Below are positions 1 through 6,614 of a stretch of 6,614 nucleotides of DNA, piece by piece (the stretch's first letter is position 1; the number at the start of each line of letters is the position of its first letter). The position numbers and the translations under genes are program-made. Where the stretch lies: NCBI GenBank assembly GCA_003551805.1, contig PUNR01000066.1, positions 1 to 6,614 on the forward strand, given 5' to 3'. Origin of the DNA: Loktanella sp. (GTDB taxonomy: Bacteria > Pseudomonadota > Alphaproteobacteria > Rhodobacterales > Rhodobacteraceae). The notes beneath the pieces are model-generated. The model did not search any database and was not told the DNA's origin. It saw only the letters and a list, made by a program, of their open reading frames with translations.

Positions 1-174
1 CTGGAAGAGGCTGTTGCCGTAATGGGGGTGTCGCAGCTGGGGGCGGATCTGAACGAAGAGGAAATCAACGATATCGCCGCGTTCCTGCGGACGCTGACCG
101 GCGAAATCCCCAAGGTCGAACATCCGGTGCTGCCGGTGCGGACGGACGCGACGCCCTTGCCCGAAGATATGTAA
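1..174 (+). CDS. Di-haem cytochrome c peroxidase family protein, C-terminal fragment
   Basis: Open from the first base in frame 1, this is the last 57 codons of a gene that begins before the window and stops at TAA 172-174. The fragment carries the pattern AVAVMGVSQLG followed by an acidic stretch and DIAAFLRTLTG. That pattern is typical of the end of the second c-type haem domain in bacterial di-haem cytochrome c peroxidases and MauG-like proteins. In this family the Met of the M-x(3)-QLG motif (residue 8 of the fragment) is the axial ligand of the electron-transferring haem, so the protein is probably a periplasmic enzyme reducing hydrogen peroxide with electrons from cytochrome c. The CXXCH haem motifs lie outside the window and cannot be checked. 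A Pro-rich tail of about 20 residues follows the domain. A related MauG-type protein is the main alternative. Confidence 0.78.
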   Translation: MEEAVAVMGVSQLGADLNEEEINDIAAFLRTLTGEIPKVEHPVLPVRTDATPLPEDM

Positions 175-183
175 TACGCAAAT

Positions 184-218
184 AAAAAGGCCGCCCGCGT
201 GATGCGGACGGCCTTTTT
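184..218. terminator. Bidirectional intrinsic terminator between ccp-like gene and ndk
   Basis: A 15-bp inverted repeat with a 5-nt loop (199-203): the left arm 184-198 starts with AAAAAGGCC and the right arm 204-218 ends with GGCCTTTTT. There is one imperfect position, which is C-A in the + strand RNA and a tolerated G-U in the - strand RNA. Either strand gives a GC-rich stem ending in a short U tract. It begins 9 nt after the peroxidase stop and lies 35 nt past the ndk stop, so it can terminate both converging transcripts. Confidence 0.9.
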
Positions 219-253
219 GGATCATGCCCCCTTAGATCGAGGCTAACCCCTAC

Positions 254-676
254 TTACCCGACCAGTTCAAGACCCGAGAAGAAGAATGCAATCTCTTCCG
301 CAGCCGTTTCCGGTGCATCGGACCCGTGAACCGAGTTTTCGCCGATCGACAGCGCAAATTCCTTGCGGATCGTGCCGGGTGCTGCGTCTGCAGGGTTGGT
401 GGCGCCCATTACTTCACGGTTTTTCGCAATCGCATCTTCGCCTTCCAGAACCTGCACGACGATAGGTTCGGACACCATGAATTCACACAGCTCGCCAAAG
501 AATGGCCGGTCCTTGTGGACGCCGTAGAATTGCTGCGCCTGTGCCAGTGTCAGCTGGATGCGCTTGGATGCGACAATGCGCAGCCCTGCTTCTTCAAATT
601 TCGCAACAATCGCACCGGTCAGGTTACGCTTGGTCGCATCGGGTTTGATAATCGAGAATGTGCGCTGGATCGCCAT
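254..676 (-). CDS. ndk: Nucleoside diphosphate kinase
   Basis: A 140-residue protein, the usual bacterial Ndk length. It transfers the gamma phosphate of ATP to nucleoside diphosphates through a phosphohistidine intermediate, balancing NTP and dNTP pools in the cytoplasm. Visible landmarks are FSIIKPDA with Lys11 near the N-terminus, Tyr51, the ATNPADAAPGTIR nucleotide-binding segment (residues 92-104), and NSVHGSDAPETA with catalytic His117. Ser119 and Glu123 sit at the positions expected to support the histidine. The start at 676 gives the standard MAIQRTFSIIKPDA beginning. The frame stays open to an ATG at 722-724, but those 16 extra residues are unlike the family. The Shine-Dalgarno upstream of 676 is weak (an A/G-rich GAAAGA about 10 nt away). 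It is a single-gene unit, convergent with the peroxidase gene and divergent from the ABC-F gene. Confidence 0.97.
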   Translation of the reverse strand: MAIQRTFSIIKPDATKRNLTGAIVAKFEEAGLRIVASKRIQLTLAQAQQFYGVHKDRPFFGELCEFMVSEPIVVQVLEGEDAIAKNREVMGATNPADAAPGTIRKEFALSIGENSVHGSDAPETAAEEIAFFFSGLELVG

Positions 677-813
677 TTTGTCAGGTCTTTCGCTGTTTGG
701 GTTGAACTGGCGCTGCCCTAACATGGCGCTTCCGGCGTGAAAAGGCCCGCCAGCCCCTCACAACCCCATTTCCACCGATTGACCCCGCCCCCGCGATGGG
801 GCAAGGCAAGCGC
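677..813. promoter_or_regulatory. Divergent intergenic region, ndk / ABC-F gene
   Basis: This 137-bp gap should hold both the ndk promoter (-) and the promoter of the ABC-F cluster (+). On the + strand a poor sigma70-like pair is visible, TTGGGT at 697-702 and TAACAT at 719-724 with a 16-nt spacer, which would leave a leader of about 80 nt. I could not pick a convincing pair for ndk. CAAGG at 802-806 is the likely ribosome binding site for the ATG at 814, with 7 nt between them. No operator palindrome or riboswitch was recognised. Confidence 0.35.
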
Positions 814-2667
814 ATGTTGAAAATATCAGACCTTACTTATTCCGTCGAAGGCCGCACGCTGGTCGAAAACGCCACTGTCACTATTCCCACCGGCCACAAG
901 GTCGGGCTTGTGGGCCGTAACGGGTCGGGCAAGACCACCCTGTTCCGGATCATCCGCGGCGAAATGGTGCTGGATACCGGCAATGTCAGCATCCCCAAGG
1001 GCTGGAAAATCGGCGGCGTGTCACAGGAAGTCCCCGGCAACGAAGTATCGCTGATCGATACCGTGCTGCGCGCCGATCAGGAACGCGAGGCGCTACTGGC
1101 AGAAGCCGAAACCGTCACCGACCCCGACCGCATCGCCGAAGTCCAGACCCGTCTGGCCGATATCGACGCTTGGTCCGCCGAGGCGCGCGCGGCGACGATC
1201 CTGAAGGGTCTGGGTTTCACCCATGAAGAACAACAACAGCCCTGTTCGGCGTTTTCGGGCGGCTGGCGGATGCGCGTCGCACTTGCGGCGGTTTTGTTCT
1301 CAGAACCCGATCTGTTGCTGCTCGACGAGCCGACAAACTATCTTGATCTTGAAGGCGCGCTTTGGCTTGAGGCGTATCTGGTCAAATACCCCCATACCGT
1401 GCTGATCGTCAGCCACGACCGCGAATTGCTGAACCGGTCCGTCGGCGGCATCCTGCATCTGGAAGACAAGGGGCTGATCTATTACACTGGCACCTATGAC
1501 ATGTTCGCCAAACAGCGCGCTGAAAAACGCGCGCTGATGACGTCTGCGGCCAAGAAACAGGACGCCAAGCGCGCGCATTTGCAAGCATTTGTGGACCGTT
1601 TTAAGGCCAAGGCATCAAAGGCGAAACAAGCACAATCCCGCGTCAAGGCGCTGGAAAAGATGGAAACCATCCGCGCGCCCGAAGATGCGGCGCGCACCGT
1701 GTTCACCTTTCCCGAGCCCGAGGAACTCGCCCCGCCGATCATCGCGACCGAAGGGGCTGCCGTGGGCTATGGCAATACCATCGTGCTGCATGATCTGAAC
1801 CTGCGGATCGACCAGGACGACCGCATCGCGCTTTTGGGCCGCAACGGTGAAGGCAAATCGACGTTGTCGAAAATGCTGTCAGGCCGCTTGGATGTCGCGC
1901 GCGGAAAGATGGTAACATCGAACAAACTGCGCATCGGGTTCTTTGCACAGCATCAGGTCGACGAGCTTTACGTCGATGAAACGCCTTTGCAACACCTGAT
2001 GCGCGAACGCGCCAGCGAAGGTCAGGCACGTCTGCGCGCGCGTCTGGCCGGTTTCGGGCTGGGTGCTGATCAGGCGGAAACCGAGGTCGGGCGGCTGTCG
2101 GGCGGACAAAAGGCGCGTTTGTCGCTGCTGCTGGCCACCCTGCCCGCACCGCACCTGCTGATCTTGGATGAGCCGACAAACCACCTTGATATCGAAAGCC
2201 GCGAGGCTTTGGTCGAAGCGCTGACCGCCTATTCCGGTGCGGTAATCCTTGTCAGCCACGATATGCACCTGCTGTCGATGGTCGCGGACAGGCTGTGGCT
2301 GGTCAAGGACGGCAATGTCAAACCCTATGATGATGACCTGGAATCCTATCGCCGTCTGCTGTTGACGCCGGAAAAGCCTGCGGAAAAGGAAAAGCCCAAG
2401 GTCAAAACTGCGCCAAAACCTACGCGTGACGAAATCCTCGCGCTGCGCGCTGATGTGCGTAAAAACGAAGAACGCGTGACCAAAATCAACGATATGCGTG
2501 ATAAGCTGGCCAAAAAACTGGCAGACCCCGCATTATACGAAGATACCAAGGCGGGCGAACTGGCCACTTGGAACAAGAAATACGCCGAAGTCATGGATGG
2601 TCTTGGCCGTGCCGAGGCGATGTGGATGGCGTCCCTTGAAAAACTGGAAAAGGCCGAAAAAGCCTGA
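814..2667 (+). CDS. yheS: ABC-F family ATPase, YheS type
   Basis: A 617-residue soluble protein with two ABC ATPase domains and no membrane segments, the ABC-F layout of ribosome-associated translation factors. Domain 1 has Walker A GRNGSGKT (34-41), signature FSGGW (148-152), Walker B ending in Asp171-Glu172 and H-loop His201. The interdomain linker (about 225-300) is highly basic, with the stretch HLQAFVDRFKAKASKAKQAQ (255-274); in ABC-F proteins this region reaches the ribosomal E site toward P-site tRNA. Domain 2 has Walker A GRNGEGKS (342-349), signature LSGGQ (428-432), Walker B ending in Asp452-Glu453 and His482. A charged coiled-coil tail (about 537-617) follows a Lys/Pro-rich hinge. 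IDAWS..ARA.....GLGF and the linker match E. coli YheS better than EttA or Uup, as I remember those sequences. I chose ATG 814 because it gives the usual MLKI start and has CAAGG 7 nt upstream. An in-frame ATG at 796 would add six residues. First gene of the + strand cluster. The precise cellular role of YheS is not well established. Confidence 0.93.
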   Translation: MLKISDLTYSVEGRTLVENATVTIPTGHKVGLVGRNGSGKTTLFRIIRGEMVLDTGNVSIPKGWKIGGVSQEVPGNEVSLIDTVLRADQEREALLAEAETVTDPDRIAEVQTRLADIDAWSAEARAATILKGLGFTHEEQQQPCSAFSGGWRMRVALAAVLFSEPDLLLLDEPTNYLDLEGALWLEAYLVKYPHTVLIVSHDRELLNRSVGGILHLEDKGLIYYTGTYDMFAKQRAEKRALMTSAAKKQDAKRAHLQAFVDRFKAKASKAKQAQSRVKALEKMETIRAPEDAARTVFTFPEPEELAPPIIATEGAAVGYGNTIVLHDLNLRIDQDDRIALLGRNGEGKSTLSKMLSGRLDVARGKMVTSNKLRIGFFAQHQVDELYVDETPLQHLMRERASEGQARLRARLAGFGLGADQAETEVGRLSGGQKARLSLLLATLPAPHLLILDEPTNHLDIESREALVEALTAYSGAVILVSHDMHLLSMVADRLWLVKDGNVKPYDDDLESYRRLLLTPEKPAEKEKPKVKTAPKPTRDEILALRADVRKNEERVTKINDMRDKLAKKLADPALYEDTKAGELATWNKKYAEVMDGLGRAEAMWMASLEKLEKAEKA

Positions 2668-2705
2668 CATCCTGAACACGCGCTGACCAAAGGCTGGACC
2701 GACCC

Positions 2706-3335
2706 ATGACTGAACTGCCTGCCCTGATCGCAGCCTTTACGACGCTGTTCATCATCATGGACCCGCCGGGGCTGGCGCCTGTGTTCATCGCGCTGACACA
2801 AGGCATGACGCCCAGCCAACGCCGCGCGATCGCGATCCGTGCCTGCATCGTTGCGGCCAGCTTACTGATGCTGTTTTTGTTCGTGGGCGAAGCTTTGCTG
2901 GGATTCATCGGCATCTCGATGGATGCATTCCGCATCGCGGGGGGTGTGCTACTGTTCCTGACAGCGCTTGATATGCTGTTCCAGCGCCGTCAGGCCCGTC
3001 GCGAAGACAACGCCGCCGAAGGTCAGGCCGAACATCAGGATGATCCGTCCGTCTTTCCGCTGGCGCTGCCGCTCATCGTGGGACCAGGTGCTATTACGAC
3101 GGTCATTCTGCTAGCCGGCAATTCACCCTCTGCCGCCGATTACGGTGCCATTGCCGGCGTGGTGTTTGCGGTGCTTCTGATCACCTTCCTGTCATTTCTG
3201 GCCGCCCCGATGATCGAACGCGCGCTGGGCAAGACCGGTTTGAACATCCTGACCCGTGTTCTGGGCATGTTGCTGGCGGCTTTGGCCGTACAATTCGTCA
3301 TGGACGGATTGCGGGGGTTTGGAATCGGCGCATAA
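2706..3335 (+). CDS. MarC family (UPF0056) inner-membrane protein
   Basis: A 209-residue, very hydrophobic protein with about six transmembrane segments, roughly at residues 8-29, 42-62, 70-92, 116-138, 147-168 and 183-203. Two family signatures are visible, MDPPGLAPVF (18-27) and PLIVGPGAITT (122-132). They sit at equivalent places in the two three-helix halves, as expected for an internally duplicated fold. A hydrophilic acidic and Gln-rich loop (93-115) separates the halves. The family is named for E. coli MarC, once linked to multiple antibiotic resistance; that link was later withdrawn, and the transported substrate, if any, is not known. The gene starts 38 nt after the ABC-F stop with no hairpin between. 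The Shine-Dalgarno is weak (GGA at 2696-2698, 7 nt before the ATG). Family assignment is secure and function is not. Confidence 0.93.
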   Translation: MTELPALIAAFTTLFIIMDPPGLAPVFIALTQGMTPSQRRAIAIRACIVAASLLMLFLFVGEALLGFIGISMDAFRIAGGVLLFLTALDMLFQRRQARREDNAAEGQAEHQDDPSVFPLALPLIVGPGAITTVILLAGNSPSAADYGAIAGVVFAVLLITFLSFLAAPMIERALGKTGLNILTRVLGMLLAALAVQFVMDGLRGFGIGA

Positions 3336-3352
3336 GCCCTATATTGACCAGC

Positions 3353-3931
3353 ATGAGCACAGAACAATTCATGCAACTGACGTTTCTTGTCCTGCTGGGG
3401 GCTGCGATTGGCGGCTCGGCCATCGTCGCGGGACGCAACAACATGGGCAAGATGGCGCAGCAAGCCGCCATCTGGGCACTGATTTTCGTGGGCGTGATCG
3501 GCGCATACGGTTTGTGGGGCGATATCAGCCAGAACGTCAGCCCGCGCCAAACCGCTATGGCAGACGGAACAGTAACCGTGCCGCGCGGCGCCGGCGGGCA
3601 TTACTTTCTCGAAATAGACGTTGAAGGCACACCGGTGCGTTTTGTCGTCGATACCGGCGCCAGTCAGGTCGTGCTATCCGAACGCGACGCGCGCAGGGTC
3701 GGAATCGTGCCAGAAGACTTGAACTATTCCGGCATGGCCGCGACCGCCAACGGCATGGTGCGCACTGCACCCGTCACCTTGCAGGAAATGACCCTCGAAG
3801 ATATCACCTTCGGTCCGGTCAGCGCGGTCGTGAATGGCGGTGATATGAACGAAAGCCTGCTTGGCATGTCCTATCTTGGCCTTTATGATCGTATAGAGAT
3901 TTCAAACAACACATTGGTACTGACACGATGA
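3353..3931 (+). CDS. Membrane-anchored retropepsin-like aspartic protease (TIGR02281 type, clan AA)
   Basis: A 192-residue protein with two hydrophobic segments near the N-terminus (about 9-27 and 37-55) and a single retropepsin-like domain (about 73-192). The domain holds the catalytic motif FVVDTGAS with Asp100, a flap-like region rich in Gly and Ala (about 125-140), and the conserved LLGMSYL turn (169-175) near the C-terminus. One copy of D-T-G means the active enzyme should be a homodimer, as in retroviral proteases. With two membrane passes, the domain probably lies on the same side as the N-terminus; which side is not settled by the sequence. Substrates are unknown. ATG 3353 was chosen, 17 nt after the marC stop; an in-frame TTG at 3344 would add three residues. 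No clear Shine-Dalgarno is seen, so coupling with marC translation is plausible. Its stop overlaps the next start as ATGA. Confidence 0.9.
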   Translation: MSTEQFMQLTFLVLLGAAIGGSAIVAGRNNMGKMAQQAAIWALIFVGVIGAYGLWGDISQNVSPRQTAMADGTVTVPRGAGGHYFLEIDVEGTPVRFVVDTGASQVVLSERDARRVGIVPEDLNYSGMAATANGMVRTAPVTLQEMTLEDITFGPVSAVVNGGDMNESLLGMSYLGLYDRIEISNNTLVLTR

Positions 3932-4020
3932 TCCGAGCCTTCGCCCTGATGCTGCTTCTCGCCGCCTGCGCCCCTGCTGGCCAATTGCCCGAAGATTTTG
4001 ATTCAAGTTTTAGCTTTTAA
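3928..4020 (+). CDS. Tiny predicted lipoprotein, 30 residues
   Basis: A short open frame starting at ATG 3928, which overlaps the protease stop in ATGA, and ending at TAA 4018-4020. The product has a basic N-terminus (MIR), a hydrophobic core (AFALMLLL) and a lipobox LAAC with Cys14, the classic lipoprotein signal cleaved by signal peptidase II. The mature part would be only 17 residues, CAPAGQLPEDFDSSFSF, acidic and ending in aromatic residues. No Shine-Dalgarno precedes it, so translation would rely on termination-reinitiation from the protease gene. Size, lipobox and overlap together argue that it is real despite its length. It resembles the small lipoprotein genes often missed by gene callers, and I do not recognise a family. 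No function can be assigned; its position suggests a link with the membrane protease. Confidence 0.68.
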   Translation: MIRAFALMLLLAACAPAGQLPEDFDSSFSF

Positions 4021-4028
4021 GAACTTTT

Positions 4029-4049
4029 AGCCTCCGGCGGGGATATTTA
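4029..4049 (+). repeat. Post-gene repeat motif, copy A (CTCCGGCGGGGATATTT type)
   Basis: A motif beginning GCCTCCGGCGGGGATATTT lies 9 nt after the lipoprotein stop. I remember very similar strings (CTCCGGCGGG followed by ATATTT or AGTATTT) just downstream of many genes in Rhodobacteraceae genomes, but cannot search here. Only this copy and its inward-facing relative at 4082-4141 are in the window. It has no T tract fit for a canonical intrinsic terminator. Confidence 0.55.
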
Positions 4050-4081
4050 AGCTCTGACGATGATGATTTTGCGTCTTCTTA

Positions 4082-4141
4082 TTTCCCCAAAATACTCCGG
4101 GGTGAGCGCCGGACTTGTCCGGAGCGAGGGGCAGCGCCCCT
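4082..4141 (-). repeat. REP-like element, copy B, with two hairpins downstream of holC
   Basis: Read on the - strand, this starts 7 nt after the holC stop. It holds AGGGGC-GCT-GCCCCT (a 6-bp stem, 4127-4141), then CCGGAC-AA-GTCCGG (a 6-bp stem, 4109-4122), then CCCCGGAGTATTTTGGGG (4085-4102). The last part shares the GG(G/A)(A/G)TATTT core with copy A on the opposite strand. CTCCGG at 4095-4100 can also pair with CCGGAG at 4119-4124, so two foldings compete. The stems could end or protect transcripts of the convergent operons, though no U tract follows. I remember similar GGGGCGCTGCCCC plus CCCCGGAGTATTTT strings as widespread in Rhodobacteraceae. Confidence 0.6.
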
Positions 4142-4148
4142 AACACCC

Positions 4149-4610
4149 TCACGTTTTGGCGGCACGTTCGGCTTTTTTCACCCAACGCCCGTCTTCCTGC
4201 GCCCAGTATTGCGCGGCAACGCCAGCCTCGGTTAGGGTTTTCCATTGCACCCGTGCATGCGCCTTGGCCGTGTCATGGCTGTCAAACAGAATACAGGCGC
4301 GCGCCAGATCGTCTGCTTCTTGTGGTGTGACCGATGCGCCGCCCACAGCCATCACACAGGCAAAATCCGCAGCAGGCACATCGCCCAGCAACACTGGCTG
4401 TTCGGCATCATGCGGCCCACCAGCCATACCATGCGGCAGAAATGCGTCCACGGCGCCTTGCCACAACGCGTCATCCAGCCGCGCCAGCAAATCCGGGTCT
4501 GTGCCACGCACAAGCACCCGCCACCCCTGCCCGCGTGCTTTTTCGATCAGCATGGGCAAGGTCACTTCTAGCGGTGCGCCTTGCAATTCATAGAAAAAGA
4601 CCGCGCCCAT
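4149..4610 (-). CDS. holC: DNA polymerase III, chi subunit
   Basis: A 153-residue protein matching the chi subunit of the DNA polymerase III holoenzyme. With psi, chi ties the clamp loader to single-strand binding protein at the replication fork. Visible family features are the N-terminal VFFYEL strand (4-9), the LIEKARGQGWRVLVRG segment (21-36), LDDALW (45-50) and the FLPHG motif (57-61). Near the C-terminus are AHARVQWKTLTEAG (117-130) and YWAQEDGRWVKK (135-146). Length is typical. The start ATG at 4608-4610 directly follows the pepA stop with no spacer, and its GAGGG ribosome binding site lies inside the last two sense codons of pepA. The two genes are therefore co-transcribed and probably translationally coupled, and pepA-holC order is conserved in many proteobacteria. 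A psi partner (holD) is not seen here and is often unrecognisable in alphaproteobacteria. Confidence 0.95.
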   Translation of the reverse strand: MGAVFFYELQGAPLEVTLPMLIEKARGQGWRVLVRGTDPDLLARLDDALWQGAVDAFLPHGMAGGPHDAEQPVLLGDVPAADFACVMAVGGASVTPQEADDLARACILFDSHDTAKAHARVQWKTLTEAGVAAQYWAQEDGRWVKKAERAAKT

Positions 4611-6080
<1,470 letters not shown>

Positions 6081-6210
6081 GGCAAATCCTGTCTGGCAAA
6101 AAGCAATGGGCAACAGGTAGCCCGCGCGCGCGACAATGACCAGTTAGCTGTTCAATCCGGTCACGCCTTAGGCTAGTTTGCCGCAACACGCAGGGCAGAG
6201 GATCACACAT
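6081..6210. promoter_or_regulatory. Divergent intergenic region, pepA / lptF
   Basis: The 130-bp gap must serve pepA (-) and lptF (+). The ribosome binding sites are clear: AGGA at 6087-6090 (-) for pepA and AGAGGA at 6197-6202 (+) for lptF. No convincing -35/-10 pair stands out on either strand; the best for lptF, TTCAAT 6151-6156 with TAGTTT 6174-6179, is poor. A (CG)5 run lies at 6123-6132. No operator palindrome was recognised. Confidence 0.4.
6197..6202 (+). promoter_or_regulatory. Ribosome binding site deciding a TTG start for lptF
   Basis: AGAGGA is a strong Shine-Dalgarno and lies 8 nt before TTG 6211. The first in-frame ATG (6232) is 29 nt away, too far to use this site. The position therefore supports initiation at TTG. 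Confidence 0.75.
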
Positions 6211-6614
6211 TTGGCGCGATTTGACCGGTATATGCTGTCGCAGCTGATGATGCTGTTCGGCTTTTTCAGCCTGGTGCTGGTGCTGGTCTATTGGATCAAC
6301 CGTGCGGTCGTGCTGTTCGACCAGTTGATCGCGGATGGCCAGTCCGCAGGTGTGTTCGTGGAATTCACCGCCCTGACGCTGCCTGCGGTGATCCGGCTGG
6401 CCTTGCCGCTGGCCGCCTTTGCGGCGGCGGTTTATGTCACCAACCGGATGACCAATGACAGCGAACTGGTGGTGATGCAGGCGACCGGGTTTTCGCTGTT
6501 CCGGCTTGCGCGACCAGTGGTCTATTTTGGTCTGATCGTGGCGCTGTTGATGTCGTTGCTGATGCATGTTCTGGTTCCGATGAGCAGCGCGCAGCTTGCC
6601 CTGCGACAGTCCGA
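6211..6614 (+). CDS. lptF: LPS export ABC transporter permease LptF, N-terminal part
   Basis: This frame runs off the window end, giving the first 134 residues of a protein usually about 370 long. It begins (TTG start) MARFDRYMLSQLMMLFGFF, the typical LptF/LptG opening: a short amphipathic helix leading into a first membrane segment (about 11-28). Further membrane segments lie at about 53-77 and 101-123. Between the last two sits NRMTNDSELVVMQATGFS (78-95), the conserved cytoplasmic coupling region of the YjgP/YjgQ family, which contacts the ATPase LptB. With LptG and LptB2 it forms the inner-membrane complex that extracts lipopolysaccharide and pushes it along the Lpt bridge to the outer membrane. 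Divergent placement beside pepA-holC is as in E. coli, where lptF is followed by lptG. That synteny and the family opening favour LptF over LptG. TTG 6211 is preferred over ATG 6232 because of the AGAGGA site. Confidence 0.92.
   Translation, partial: MARFDRYMLSQLMMLFGFFSLVLVLVYWINRAVVLFDQLIADGQSAGVFVEFTALTLPAVIRLALPLAAFAAAVYVTNRMTNDSELVVMQATGFSLFRLARPVVYFGLIVALLMSLLMHVLVPMSSAQLALRQS

Noticed and set aside
326..721. 131-codon + strand open frame opposite ndk
   Set aside because: It lies almost wholly antisense to a clear Ndk and the translation shows no family motif; the open frame follows from GC-biased third positions of ndk.
677..724. Upstream extension of ndk to ATG 722-724
   Set aside because: The 16 added residues precede the universally conserved Ndk start and have no family counterpart.
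1739..2179. 146-codon - strand open frame inside the ABC-F gene
   Set aside because: Arg/Ala/Pro-rich translation with no motif, fully antisense to the well-conserved second ATPase domain.
4027..4245. 72-codon - strand open frame covering the repeat region
   Set aside because: It reads through the REP-like hairpins and the 3' end of holC in another frame; the translation has no recognisable feature.
6081..6113. Upstream extension of pepA to ATG 6111-6113
   Set aside because: The better ribosome site (AGGA, 6 nt) belongs to ATG 6080; the extra 11 residues do not form a credible signal peptide for a cytosolic enzyme.
6123..6132. (CG)5 dinucleotide run, possible Z-DNA or repeat
   Set aside because: Ten bases only, and such runs are common by chance in GC-rich genomes.
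6151..6179. Possible sigma70 promoter for lptF (TTCAAT / TAGTTT, 17-nt spacer)
   Set aside because: Only three of six matches in each box, not distinguishable from background.

Overview
The window reads as ordinary core chromosome from an alphaproteobacterium, most likely Rhodobacteraceae (Roseobacter group). The basis is moderately high GC, the divergent pepA-holC / lptF layout, an Ndk with a typical alphaproteobacterial C-terminus, an ABC-F / MarC / membrane-anchored aspartic protease gene string, and post-gene repeat motifs of a kind I remember from Rhodobacteraceae genomes. Genus cannot be decided from the sequence alone. I see no integrase, transposase, CRISPR array, tRNA, rRNA, phage gene or defence system.

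Layout. Bases 1-174 hold the 3' end of a di-haem cytochrome c peroxidase-like gene (+), which converges on ndk (-, 254-676) across a hairpin terminator with A and T tracts on both sides (184-218). Ndk is transcribed divergently from a four-gene + strand cluster. That cluster is a YheS-type ABC-F ATPase (814-2667), a MarC-family membrane protein (2706-3335), a membrane-anchored retropepsin-like aspartic protease (3353-3931), and a tiny lipoprotein gene (3928-4020) whose ATG overlaps the protease stop in an ATGA. Gaps in the cluster are 38 nt, 17 nt and a 4-nt overlap, with no terminator between genes, so it is probably one operon.

The cluster converges on holC (-, 4149-4610) across a 128-nt spacer. 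The spacer carries two inward-facing copies of a CTCCGG...TATTT-type repeat and two GC-rich hairpins. HolC (chi subunit of DNA polymerase III) abuts pepA (-, 4611-6080, leucyl aminopeptidase) with no intervening base. PepA is divergent from lptF (+, from 6211, cut by the window edge), which encodes a permease subunit of the lipopolysaccharide exporter. The same pepA-holC / lptF arrangement is known from E. coli.

Functions are mostly housekeeping: nucleotide balance, ribosome-associated ATPase, peptide turnover, replication clamp-loader accessory and LPS export. The least explained parts are the 30-residue lipoprotein coupled to the aspartic protease and the paired repeats in the 4021-4148 spacer. 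I do not find evidence for a new multi-gene system.
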